Assembly: GCA_019420525.1 (NCBI GenBank)
Contig: JAHZHA010000029.1
Span: forward strand, 1-64,000
Reading direction: 5' to 3'
DNA length: 64,000 nt
Source of the DNA: Bacillota bacterium
Lineage (GTDB): Bacteria > Bacillota > Clostridia > Peptostreptococcales > Anaerovoracaceae
Within the stretch, counting starts at the first letter, position 1; every line of letters begins with the position of its first letter. The notes beneath the pieces were generated by a model. It was not told the DNA's origin. It was given only the letters and a program-made list of their open reading frames with translations, and made no database searches. The translations under genes were made by a program, and so were the position numbers. Shown in pieces: positions 1 to 7,473 of the stretch.

Positions 1-53
1 AGCGCCGAAGATACTTGGCGGGAGACTGCCTGGGAAAATAGGACATTGCCGGT
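1..53 (+). rRNA. 5S ribosomal RNA, 3' end (partial)
   Basis: The first 53 bases match the 3' half of a clostridial 5S rRNA: the loop segment GAAGATACTTGGCGGGAGAC, then GCCTGGGAAAATAGGAC, and the closing TTGCCGG that normally pairs with the 5' end. The 5' part lies outside the window, so the window opens at the end of an rRNA operon read on the plus strand. The 3' boundary is approximate, and an intrinsic terminator follows at once. Confidence 0.85.
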
Positions 54-57
54 TTGG

Positions 58-90
58 AAAAAGCAAGCTGCTTATACAGCTTGCTTTTTT
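58..90 (+). terminator. Intrinsic terminator of the rRNA operon
   Basis: AAGCAAGCTG and CAGCTTGCTT form a perfect stem around the loop CTTATA, followed by a run of six T. It lies directly behind the 5S 3' end. Confidence 0.9.
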
Positions 91-233
91 AATGCAGCGA
101 AGCGTCCAAAACGGGACAGCGAAGCAGAGATTTCAACATACAGTGATGAGATAGGTGCATACGAATAAGAGGATAAATGAAATCTCTGCGTAGGAGCGCA
201 CAACGGGTGGAAAAGTGCGCGTTGCCGGTTTGG

Positions 234-264
234 AAAAAGCAGACCATAATAGGTCTGCTTTTTC
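234..264 (+). terminator. Second intrinsic terminator behind the rRNA operon
   Basis: AGCAGACC and GGTCTGCT form a stem followed by TTTTTC. The 20 bases leading into it (222-241) are identical to those leading into the first terminator (46-65), so the operon tail seems to be partly duplicated. Between the two terminators, 124-135 and 178-189 form a 12-bp perfect inverted repeat (GCAGAGATTTCA with its complement). Confidence 0.8.
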
Positions 265-376
265 TTATATATTCATTTTGCAGCAACCGGTCTGCAGGGC
301 AGCTGTGTCTGTGTACATCTGTACAGGCATCTGCGGCGTGAGCCTCGTGTCCGGATGAGGCTGGCGCTTGATATGC

Positions 377-430
377 TTGATATGGCGGTAGAAATGTATA
401 TAATTAATATTGTTGCAGTGTGATGCAACA
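377..430 (+). promoter_or_regulatory. Promoter with a dyad operator over the start site
   Basis: TTGATA (377-382) and TATAAT (399-404) are separated by 16 bp, which predicts transcription start near 411. Exactly there lies a perfect dyad, TGTTGCA-GTGTGA-TGCAACA (411-430), placed like a repressor site. Further down, 436-443 and 453-460 form an 8-bp hairpin (GCTCCGGC with GCCGGAGC) in the leader of the flavoprotein gene. The regulator is unknown. Confidence 0.6.
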
Positions 431-531
431 GCGGCGCTCCGGCGTCAAGGAAGCCGGAGCGGGCCACAGAAGAAAAAATACCGATAGTATCCCGAGTGAT
501 GGAGCAGTGAAACAGACAGGAGGAATAAAAT

Positions 532-1146
532 ATGAAGGTATTACTTGTAAACGGCAGTCCCCATTCGGACGGATGTGTTTATACGGCGCTTTCTGAGATT
601 CAGATGCAGCTTGGAAAGCATGGGGTTGATTCTGAAATTTTTCACATCGGCAAAAATCCGGTAAGAGGCTGCATTGCCTGCGGCGGATGTGCGAAGACAG
701 GTAGATGTGTTTTTGACGATGATGTATGTAATGAGCTTCGTGAGAAAATGATCGAAGCGGACGGTATTGTGATCGGTTCACCGGTATATTATGCGGGCCC
801 GAACGGTGCGCTCTGCGCGGTGCTGGACCGTGTGTTCTATACGTCCCAGGGCAGATTGGCGCGCAAGCCTGCGGCAGCGGTGGCTAGTTGCAGACGGGGC
901 GGGGCCAGCGCGACTTTCGATCGTCTCAATAAATATTTTACCATCAGCAAGATGCCGGTGGTGGCTTCGCAGTATTGGAATTCGATTCACGGCACGTGCG
1001 CGGAAGAAGCACGGCAGGATGGGGAAGGTCTTCAGACGATGCGTACGCTGGCGGACCACATGGCCTGGATGCTGAAGGCGGTGGCAGCGGACAACCTGAC
1101 AGAACCAGCAGACGAAGCGCAGATTAAGACAAATTTTATCCGGTAG
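532..1146 (+). CDS. Flavodoxin-fold NAD(P)H:FMN oxidoreductase, possibly iron-sulfur
   Basis: This 204-residue cytoplasmic protein belongs to the NADPH-dependent FMN reductase / iron-sulfur flavoprotein family. The N-terminus VLLVNGSPH is the FMN-phosphate loop and IVIGSPVYYAG (about residues 79-89) is the second flavin-contacting loop. Cysteines in GCIACGGCAKTGRC (about residues 46-59) resemble the compact cluster-binding motif of iron-sulfur flavoproteins, so it may carry an Fe-S cluster as well as FMN; that is inference. AGGAGG at 518-523 supports the start. It has its own promoter with a dyad over the start site. The electron donor and the substrate cannot be read from the sequence. Confidence 0.85.
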   Translation: MKVLLVNGSPHSDGCVYTALSEIQMQLGKHGVDSEIFHIGKNPVRGCIACGGCAKTGRCVFDDDVCNELREKMIEADGIVIGSPVYYAGPNGALCAVLDRVFYTSQGRLARKPAAAVASCRRGGASATFDRLNKYFTISKMPVVASQYWNSIHGTCAEEARQDGEGLQTMRTLADHMAWMLKAVAADNLTEPADEAQIKTNFIR

Positions 1147-1259
1147 GAAAATGGCTGTCCGGTGAGAAACGGATCAGGCAGATGGAAGCCGGGAAAAATA
1201 AGAATTCTGATCTGCGAGAGGAAAAGAAGCAAAAAAATCGGTAAGGAATAATATTTTTT

Positions 1260-2189
1260 ATGGAAATTGAAATCATTCTGCATCAGATGCTGCAGTTTTT
1301 TATCGTCATGTTTCTCGGGTATCTGCTTTTCAAGGTGAAATTGCTGGATCATGATTTTATAAAAAAGCTGACGAAGTTTCTGCTGAATGTGACGCTTCCT
1401 GCCACGATTTTTTCTTCCGTGCTGGAAGCCGGTTCAGAGCGTGATACCGGAGCGGTGGCAGAGGTCTTTCTCATCGGTCTGGCTGTCTATATCGTACTTC
1501 CCGTCCTCAGTCTGGCGGTGGTGAAGCTGATGAGGCTGCCGCGGCAGGACAGAGGGCTTTACGCATTTATGATGACGTATTCGAATATCGGATTTATGGG
1601 TTTTCCTCTGATGGAAGCTCTGTTCGGTCATACGGCCGTTTTTTATGCGGCGATCGTAAATGTGCTGTTTAATATTTCTGTCTTCACCTGCGGCGTAGTG
1701 ATGATGAATGCGGGAAAAGGCGGAGGAAGCGGAGCCGGACTGAAATGGAAAAACCTGCTTTCGCCGGGGATCAGCATGTCTGTGCTGGCGATTGTTGTCT
1801 ATTTTCTGAATCTCGATTTTCCGCAGGATATCAGATCGGTGGTGTCATCTTTGGGCGCTATCACGACGCCTCTGGCGATGATACTGATCGGGGCGAATCT
1901 GGCTGCGATGGATCTGAAGTCGATTTTCAATGACTGGCATGTTTATGTCTATTCCGTGGTCAAACAGGCGGTTCTGCCGCTGCTGTTGTGGCCGGTGCTG
2001 AAACTGTGCGTTCCCGACGAGTTCATCCTGAATATCATATATATTCTGCTTCTGATGCCGGTGGCCAATACCAGTGTGCTGTTCGCCACGGAGTTCGGCG
2101 GGAATGAGCATCTGGCGGCAAAGACGGTATTTATCACTACGGTGATGTCCATCGTGACAGTGCCGCTGCTGCTGATGGTGAGCGTATGA
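1260..2189 (+). CDS. AEC (auxin efflux carrier) family transporter
   Basis: This integral membrane protein of 309 residues has about ten hydrophobic segments in the two five-helix halves typical of the AEC family. Members export or exchange small organic anions such as malate; the substrate here is unknown. The first half includes MMTYSNIGFMGFPLMEALFG and the second has the matching LLLMPVANTSVLFATEFGG, both conserved family helices with helix-breaking Gly/Pro/Asn. It begins 113 bp after the flavoprotein gene with no terminator in between, so the two may share a transcript. GTAAGGA upstream is a fair ribosome-binding site. Confidence 0.85.
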   Translation: MEIEIILHQMLQFFIVMFLGYLLFKVKLLDHDFIKKLTKFLLNVTLPATIFSSVLEAGSERDTGAVAEVFLIGLAVYIVLPVLSLAVVKLMRLPRQDRGLYAFMMTYSNIGFMGFPLMEALFGHTAVFYAAIVNVLFNISVFTCGVVMMNAGKGGGSGAGLKWKNLLSPGISMSVLAIVVYFLNLDFPQDIRSVVSSLGAITTPLAMILIGANLAAMDLKSIFNDWHVYVYSVVKQAVLPLLLWPVLKLCVPDEFILNIIYILLLMPVANTSVLFATEFGGNEHLAAKTVFITTVMSIVTVPLLLMVSV

Positions 2190-2234
2190 ACGGAAAGAAT
2201 ATGAGCGGGAAGAATGAGAAAGTGAGGACGGAGA

Positions 2235-2582
2235 ATGGAGAGCGAAAAAAGGATGCTACGCGGGGATGAACGGGAGGAGAAGTCTTCCGTTTCTGAGGAA
2301 AGAGGCATGGAGGTACGGCAGGATCAGCAGGATCAGGAAAATCTGCGCAGGCCCGTTCCCGGCAGAAAGTACCGGCATTTTAAAGACAGGCTGTACCAGA
2401 TCATCTCAGTGGCAATTCATTCGGAAACCGACGAGAAGATGGTGGTTTACCAGCAGCTTTACGGAGATTATCTCGTGTATGTGAGACCGTATGACATGTT
2501 CATGAGTGAGGTGGACCATGTGAAATATCCAGACGTAAAGCAGAAATACAGGTTTGAACCACTGGATCAGAAGATCCGGTGA
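2235..2582 (+). CDS. DUF1653 domain protein
   Basis: This is a 115-residue protein. Its C-terminal part, from about residue 43, carries the DUF1653 pattern: KYRHFKDRLYQIISVAIHSE, then VVYQQLYGDYLVYVRPYDMF. The first 40 residues are charged and look disordered, so an internal start at 2308 is possible. DUF1653 is a small beta-rich domain of unknown function, often found alone. It lies between the transporter gene and the recombinase-like gene, in the same direction and with short gaps. Confidence 0.8.
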   Translation: MESEKRMLRGDEREEKSSVSEERGMEVRQDQQDQENLRRPVPGRKYRHFKDRLYQIISVAIHSETDEKMVVYQQLYGDYLVYVRPYDMFMSEVDHVKYPDVKQKYRFEPLDQKIR

Positions 2583-2664
2583 GGTGAAGTGCGTTTTTCT
2601 GATAGTATGTGATATGATAAATGAAAAGAATCGGAGATTGCAGAAGCAGGTCGGAGAAGAGATT

Positions 2665-3633
2665 ATGGACACTTATCTGGAGAGATACACGGATTATCTG
2701 AAAAATGTAAAAAATATGGCGAAGAATTCGCTGGCGGCGTACAGAAGAGATATTTCGGAATTTCACCATTACCTGAGGGAGCAGGGGATTTCGCGTCCGG
2801 AGGAGATTTCGGGAGCCGATATTTCGTCGTACGCATTTGCCTTGAAAAACAGCGGCAGAGCGGTTTCGACGGTTCAGCGGAAACTGGCTTCCGTGCGTTC
2901 TTATTGTGCATTTCTCACGACAGAGGGCGTTTTCGGTGAGAACCCGGCGAATAATATTAGAACTCCGCGGATGGAGAAAAAAGAGATCGAATATCTGAGT
3001 ATCGAAGAAGTGGAGGCTCTTCTTTCGGCGCCTGACGATTCGGTGAAGGGAATCCGCGACAGAGCGATTCTGGAGATGATGTACGGTACGGGAATCCGGG
3101 TTACGGAAATCGCCAGCCTGAAAATGGACGATGTCAATTTCCGCATCGGTTTTATCACGTGCACTGGTGAATTCGGAAAGGCGCGAATCATTCCGCTGGG
3201 GCGCCCCTGCAGGGAGGCTCTGGAGCGGTATCTCGACGAAGCGCGCCCCAGACTGATCGAAGCGCATCTGAAACGGAAAGCGGAGCAGCGGGCGGCGGAA
3301 GATGAAAGCGGTACGGCGGAGCCGGGCGGCGGTGAAGAGAGGCGGATTTCCCATCAGGAATATATTTTCATGAATTTTCACGGAGAGCGGCTGACTCGCC
3401 AGGGTCTGTGGAAGATCGTGCGCGCCTGCGCAAAACAGGCGGGGATTGAAAAGAAACTGACGCCGCAGATTCTGCGGAATTCTTTTGCCGTACACATGGT
3501 GCAGAACGGTGCGGACATCAAATCCATACAGGAACTCATGGGATATGAAGACGCCACGACGGCACAGATATATCTGACGGTGACGAAAAACCGGATCAAA
3601 GAAGTTTACGACAGGACTCATCCGCGGGCATGA
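2665..3633 (+). CDS. Xer-like tyrosine recombinase with atypical active site
   Basis: This 322-residue protein has both Xer domains: an N-terminal SAM-like DNA-binding domain (residues 1-95) and a catalytic domain. It aligns clearly with XerC/XerD, including GTGIRVTE and the C-terminal helix. Arg145, Lys172, Arg271 and the nucleophile Tyr303 are present. Both catalytic histidines are replaced: the H-x-x-R box reads QILR (Gln268) and the later Gly-His reads Gly-Tyr (Tyr294). There is also an acidic, Gly-rich insertion around residues 205-230 that XerC/XerD lack. The start at 2665 gives the usual Xer N-terminus. It may be a specialised or weakly active recombinase; the family call is firm, the role is not. 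Confidence 0.85.
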   Translation: MDTYLERYTDYLKNVKNMAKNSLAAYRRDISEFHHYLREQGISRPEEISGADISSYAFALKNSGRAVSTVQRKLASVRSYCAFLTTEGVFGENPANNIRTPRMEKKEIEYLSIEEVEALLSAPDDSVKGIRDRAILEMMYGTGIRVTEIASLKMDDVNFRIGFITCTGEFGKARIIPLGRPCREALERYLDEARPRLIEAHLKRKAEQRAAEDESGTAEPGGGEERRISHQEYIFMNFHGERLTRQGLWKIVRACAKQAGIEKKLTPQILRNSFAVHMVQNGADIKSIQELMGYEDATTAQIYLTVTKNRIKEVYDRTHPRA

Positions 3634-3676
3634 GGCAGGAGAACTGCCGCTGGCGGAAAATCGGTGTAAAAAATGA

Positions 3677-3705
3677 TTGATTTACGCTCCGATCTGTGGT
3701 ATTAT
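3677..3705 (+). promoter_or_regulatory. Promoter of rplS
   Basis: TTGATT (3677-3682) and TATTAT (3700-3705) are separated by 17 bp. They give an rplS leader of about 125 nt, long enough to hold a regulatory structure of the kind known before rplS in Firmicutes, though I could not match one. Confidence 0.65.
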
Positions 3706-3837
3706 ATTGCGGTATTACGGGCGGTCCGCTGATATGGCGCGCACGGGGCGCGCACAGAGACGAAGCGGGATGCGGCATATATGGATATATGTTGTCTCTG
3801 TTCATATCAAGAACGTTCCAAGAGAAAGAGGATACAG

Positions 3838-4185
3838 ATGAATATTATCGAAGCAATTGAACAGGATTATAAGAGAGACGATCTTCCGGAATTCGGCGTT
3901 GGTGATACTTTAAAGGTATACATCAAGATCAAGGAAGGCAACAGAGAGAGAGTTCAGATGTTCGAAGGCTTTGTTCTGAAGATTCAGAACGGCGGTCTCG
4001 GCAAGACTTTCACGGTAAGAAAGATTTCTTCCGGCGTAGGCGTCGAGAAGACTTTCCCGATTCACTCTCCGATGATCGAAAAGGTCGAAGTCGTTAAGCG
4101 CGGCGCTGTAAGAAGAGCGAAGCTGAACTACATGAGAGAGAGAACAGGTAAGGCTGCCAAGATTAAAGTCAAGGAAGAAAATTAA
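3838..4185 (+). CDS. rplS: 50S ribosomal protein L19
   Basis: This 115-residue protein of the large ribosomal subunit matches the family along its full length. The conserved block FGVGDTLKVYIKIKEGNRER (about residues 19-38) and the central FEGFVLKIQNGGLGKTFTVR are present, as is the basic C-terminus. The start at 3838 follows AAAGAGG and gives the standard N-terminus; an ATG further upstream would add residues that L19 does not have. The gene stands alone with its own promoter and terminator. The partners common in Firmicutes (rpsP, rimM, trmD) are absent here, and rbgA-rnhB lies 13 kb away. Confidence 0.97.
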   Translation: MNIIEAIEQDYKRDDLPEFGVGDTLKVYIKIKEGNRERVQMFEGFVLKIQNGGLGKTFTVRKISSGVGVEKTFPIHSPMIEKVEVVKRGAVRRAKLNYMRERTGKAAKIKVKEEN

Positions 4186-4204
4186 GAGAACGACAGAAAT
4201 TCTC

Positions 4205-4236
4205 AAGGGGATCCCCAGCGGGGGGTCCCTTTTTTC
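4205..4236 (+). terminator. Intrinsic terminator of rplS
   Basis: AAGGGGATCCCC pairs with GGGGGGTCCCTT and is followed by a T-run. It begins about 20 bp after the rplS stop codon. Confidence 0.85.
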
Positions 4237-4239
4237 ATT

Positions 4240-5050
4240 TTTTGTGTTCCCGGCACAAATCGAAAGATGAAATATGATGGCAGAGAGAAAAAATATGCCG
4301 GCTCAACGAAAAATGGAATCGCGGTTTTTCAATGTTTTTGAAGAAAATCCGGGAAAAAAGGATGCAGCGCGCCGAATAAAAAAGTGTCGGGGTGCATAAA
4401 GCGGTGAAATCGAACCGAAATAATTTAAGGATTTCTTAAGAAAATTAAGAAAAAATCTTAAAAATTCGCTAACAAAAAATGGAAAAGAGCAACTTTCGGC
4501 ATAAGTTGCTCTTGAAGTTGAAACTTGAAATGAGTTAAAACGAATAATAAGTTCAAGATACATATAAACTTATCGGAGATAAAAAGCAAGCCTTTTTTGC
4601 ACGTTTTTTGAAAAAATTTTTTAATGTTACAGAACTGTAACAATTCCCATGGTTATGGGGGTTTCAGCGTATGTAAAAAAATTCCAATAATGAAAAAAGG
4701 ACGACCATATGTAAACGAAGAAAATGCTCCGGAACAGGAAAAATCAGCGGGAAACGGATGTATTTTTTTTGGCTGAAAAAGAGGAAAAAACGATCAATTT
4801 ACAATATCTGTATAAATTTTAAAATAATTGAAAAACCGAAATAATTTCGGTTGAAGTGGCTTTTTGGGAGATTTGTCAGATCGAAAAGACCATTTTGAGG
4901 GATGTGAGGACATATTTATTTTGTTTTGACGGGCAAAGCAAAATTGGGTATTGTAATAGTAAGCAGGATACAGGGATAGGAAGGGACTTGCGGAAAAGGA
5001 AGTGCGCCGCAGCCGGCGGGAATCCGGAACGAAGGCGGCGAAAAGAGAGG
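4240..5050 (+). other. AT-rich non-coding island with several dyads
   Basis: About 800 bp with no convincing gene and far more A and T than its surroundings. It holds a perfect 11-bp hairpin (4485-4495 with 4503-4513) whose minus-strand 3' side is T-rich, a perfect dyad TGTTACAGAACTGTAACA (4625-4642), a short hairpin CCCAT-GGTT-ATGGG (4646-4659), and an 8-bp hairpin AACCGAAA-TAA-TTTCGGTT (4834-4852). AACCGAAATAATTT occurs twice, at 4413-4426 and 4834-4847. Short reading frames here have no supported start or recognisable product. Confidence 0.6.
4926..4954 (+). promoter_or_regulatory. Promoter before the CbiK-like gene
   Basis: TTGACG (4926-4931) and TATTGT (4949-4954) are separated by 17 bp, ending about 105 bp before the start codon. 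Confidence 0.55.
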
Positions 5051-5058
5051 AAATGAGT

Positions 5059-5847
5059 ATGAAGGAATATCAAAGAGCGGTTCTGTCTGTGAGCAGCGGG
5101 ACGACGGACGGTAATCAGCTGCGTGAAGCCGTGGAAGCTGCGGAATTTTATCTGCAGGAACGGTTTGCGCCGGCCGCTGTGTATCGGGCTTTTGCTGACC
5201 GTGACGTGCGGCGCAGGCTGCGTCAGAAGACCGGTGTGAGGACGGACGATGTTCAGGAGGCTCTGGAACGTGTCAGATCGGACGGGTTTATGCAGGTCTG
5301 CGTACTGCCTCTTTATCTGACGGACTGCAGGGAGTACCGGCAGGTGAAGGAGGAGGTAGAGGCTCGCATCGCCTGCGGTTGTTACACAGTCGCAAAGGCA
5401 GGCAGGCCGCTGATGGTTTCGCAGGAGGATATCGGAAGGGCGGCTGGCGTGCTGGCAGCGGAACTGCCCGATGTGCGCCGGGAAAACACGGCAGTTCTTC
5501 TGACCGGTTTCGGAGAGTCGGAAAAAGAAAAATCGATTCTGAAAGAACTGATCTGTCGCCTGGAGGAACGAGTTCCGGGACGTTTTTTCTCGGAGGAAGA
5601 AGATTTTGCAGCTCTGTTAACAAGAGAACGGAGAATCGGCGAAATCGCCGTTCTGCCGCTGGAATTCGCTTTTCAGGAGGAATTCTTCGGTGAGCCGCGA
5701 AAAAAGCAGTTGAAGAAGAAACTGGAATATCTGGGATACCGGGTCAGACCGGCGGAGGCATCCTGGGGACAGCTCGGGGGAATCCTGAAGATGTTCGGCG
5801 ACTGTGCGGAAGAGATTATGAGTTTCCGGGATTTCCAGGAAGAGTGA
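5059..5847 (+). CDS. CbiK-like chelatase homologue lacking the metal-binding histidines
   Basis: This is a 262-residue homologue of CbiK, the anaerobic sirohydrochlorin cobalt chelatase of cobalamin synthesis. The N-terminal strand and loop VLSVSSGTT and the segment DDVQEALERVRSDGF match the family well, and the length is normal. The usual metal-ligand positions are all changed. The PLH segment is PLY (Tyr86), the central GHG is GFG (150-152), and the C-terminal GDH loop reads FQEEFFG (205-211). Chelation is therefore doubtful; it may bind a tetrapyrrole or have a non-enzymatic role. The start at 5059 fits AGAGAGG better than the ATG at 5053. It lies next to the EcsC gene and just before the B12-regulated operon. 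Confidence 0.75.
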   Translation: MKEYQRAVLSVSSGTTDGNQLREAVEAAEFYLQERFAPAAVYRAFADRDVRRRLRQKTGVRTDDVQEALERVRSDGFMQVCVLPLYLTDCREYRQVKEEVEARIACGCYTVAKAGRPLMVSQEDIGRAAGVLAAELPDVRRENTAVLLTGFGESEKEKSILKELICRLEERVPGRFFSEEEDFAALLTRERRIGEIAVLPLEFAFQEEFFGEPRKKQLKKKLEYLGYRVRPAEASWGQLGGILKMFGDCAEEIMSFRDFQEE

Positions 5848-5930
5848 GAAATGTTCTGCTGCATTCTGCAGAGCGGCACGGGACAGGGACACCCGGAGAC
5901 GGAGAAAAGATGAAAGGAGGATGCAGATAT

Positions 5931-6830
5931 ATGGCGAAAATGAAGAGAGCTTCAGAAAAGAAAAAGGCTCTGAAAAAAGAATGGGATTTGGTGAAAAAGA
6001 AGGAAGAGAATTTTCTGGAGGAACGCAGAGAGAAGAAAGACAGCGCGCTGAACCGTCTGCTGGCAGATAAAGTGCCGGAGAAGCTGCAGTCGACGCTGGA
6101 CGCTGCCTTCAGCAAGGCTTTTTCCGTGGTCTTTCACAAAGGTACGGCATTTATCGAAAAGACATACCGCAGGGAGACGATGGAGGAGGATTTCATCATC
6201 AATTCTTACGCTATCGATGTGAAAAAAGGTACGAGGGGTCTGCGGACGTTTTCTCGGAATGCGGGAAAGGCCGGTGCGAAGAATCTTGCCATCAGCGGAG
6301 TGGAGGGCATCGGCCTGGGACTTCTGGGTATCGGGCTTCCGGACATTCCTATTTTCGTGGCCGTCGTGCTGAAGAATATGTACGAACTGGCTCTCAGTTA
6401 TGGCTATTCGTATGAATCGGAAGAGGAACGTTACTGGATTCTTCTCCTGATCCGCGGAGCGTTCGTTTACGGCGAAAATCTGGAAAAGGTCAACCGGGAG
6501 TCAGACCGATTCATAAAGGAGGGCACACTTCCTGAGGGATATGATTCCGGAGAGGCCATCAGGGAAGCATCGGCCGAATTGTCGAAAGAACTTCTGTACA
6601 TGAAGTTTCTCCAGGGAATTCCCGTAGCAGGAGCCGCGGGCGGGGCGTACGATGTCATCTATCTGCGCAGGATTCAGCGGTATTCCGGTATCAAGTACCG
6701 CAAGCGTTTTCTCTATGATCAGGCGCGGAGTATGGCGCAGGACGGTGCGGCGGAAGATACCGGAGAAATCCGGAAGGTAGGCGGAACGGAGCGGGAGGTG
6801 TCCGGGCAGAATGAAGGCGGAGCCGAGTGA
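5931..6830 (+). CDS. EcsC family protein
   Basis: This is a 299-residue protein of the EcsC family, named after the third gene of the Bacillus ecs ABC operon; its biochemical role is not settled. The N-terminal 60 residues are strongly Lys/Glu-rich and helical. The family core follows: a glycine-rich hydrophobic stretch GVEGIGLGLLGIGLPDIPIF (about residues 123-142), then YELALSYGYSYESEEERYWIL. Both are the recognised EcsC signatures. The start at 5931 sits behind AAAGGAGG; an upstream ATG has no such site. It is 83 bp downstream of the CbiK-like gene and probably co-transcribed with it. Confidence 0.8.
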   Translation: MAKMKRASEKKKALKKEWDLVKKKEENFLEERREKKDSALNRLLADKVPEKLQSTLDAAFSKAFSVVFHKGTAFIEKTYRRETMEEDFIINSYAIDVKKGTRGLRTFSRNAGKAGAKNLAISGVEGIGLGLLGIGLPDIPIFVAVVLKNMYELALSYGYSYESEEERYWILLLIRGAFVYGENLEKVNRESDRFIKEGTLPEGYDSGEAIREASAELSKELLYMKFLQGIPVAGAAGGAYDVIYLRRIQRYSGIKYRKRFLYDQARSMAQDGAAEDTGEIRKVGGTEREVSGQNEGGAE

Positions 6831-6831
6831 C

Positions 6832-6860
6832 TTGTTGCGTGTGCGGATGTGTGTTATGAT
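6832..6860 (+). promoter_or_regulatory. Promoter of the cobalamin riboswitch operon
   Basis: TTGTTG (6832-6837) and TATGAT (6855-6860) are separated by 17 bp, ending about 70 bp before the aptamer. Confidence 0.5.
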
Positions 6861-6929
6861 GTGAAAAGCGACGGAAGCGGACAGGCCGGCTGAAAAAGCG
6901 GGGTCCGGTTCCGGAGCATGAAATCGATA

Positions 6930-7150
6930 GAGGACAGGTGACAGCTGCGGGAGGCGGAAATCGTGAGAAACTGCGATCTGCGCCCTACAGGCTGTTGAAA
7001 AGGGAAGCGGGTGAGAATCCCGCACGAACTCGTCACTGTATTGAGCGAGCGGATGCCGGCTGCTTCGGCGGAAGTCCACTGGGAGACCGGGAAGGATGTG
7101 TGTCTGCGGCGACCTCTGAGTCAGGAGACCTGCCTGTCGTCTGTACAGAG
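6930..7150 (+). ncRNA. Cobalamin (adenosylcobalamin-type) riboswitch
   Basis: The conserved cobalamin aptamer blocks occur in order: AAAAGGGAAGCGGGTGAGAA followed by TCCCGC, then CACTG, then GTCCACTGGGAGACCGGGAA followed by GG, and the B12-box-type segment GAGTCAGGAGACCTGCC. GACAGG at 6933 and CCTGTC near 7138 can close the outer helix. A small hairpin (7148-7166) and an intrinsic terminator (7278-7309) follow, consistent with transcriptional control of the uptake genes that start at 7474. High cobalamin should turn them off. Confidence 0.93.
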
Positions 7151-7277
7151 ACGGCTGCACCGTCTCAGGCCACGAGTAACTGGTCGTACGCTTAAATCAG
7201 GCAAACAGGAAATCGGAGCGCGGACGGGAAGATATACCGGATTCCGCCGGGTTTTTTGTCTGCTGTTTTTCGTGTGC

Positions 7278-7309
7278 CCCCCTTTTACTGACGTTAAAAG
7301 GGCTTTTTT
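7278..7309 (+). terminator. Terminator of the cobalamin riboswitch expression platform
   Basis: CCCTTTTA and TAAAAGGG pair around a seven-base loop, followed by CTTTTTT. It sits about 130 nt beyond the aptamer and 165 bp before the first gene, as expected for an OFF-type attenuator. A weaker GC-rich hairpin with six T lies at 7237-7257. Confidence 0.85.
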
Positions 7310-7473
7310 ATTGCCTTATTTCCATTGCGTTCCGGAAGATGGGAAAATTGCTGTCACGCTTTGAAAAGAGGACAGCGGAAAAACGCAATATTTTCCGTGG
7401 GGAGATGCATGAGAGTGCGGCGGTGAAAAGTCCGGAGTATCAGTCAGCTTTTTATTCAGGAGGTAAAAGTAAA

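Noticed and set aside
4511..4563. A tRNA-like segment with a TTCAAG loop
   Set aside because: No acceptor stem, anticodon arm or D-arm can be formed.
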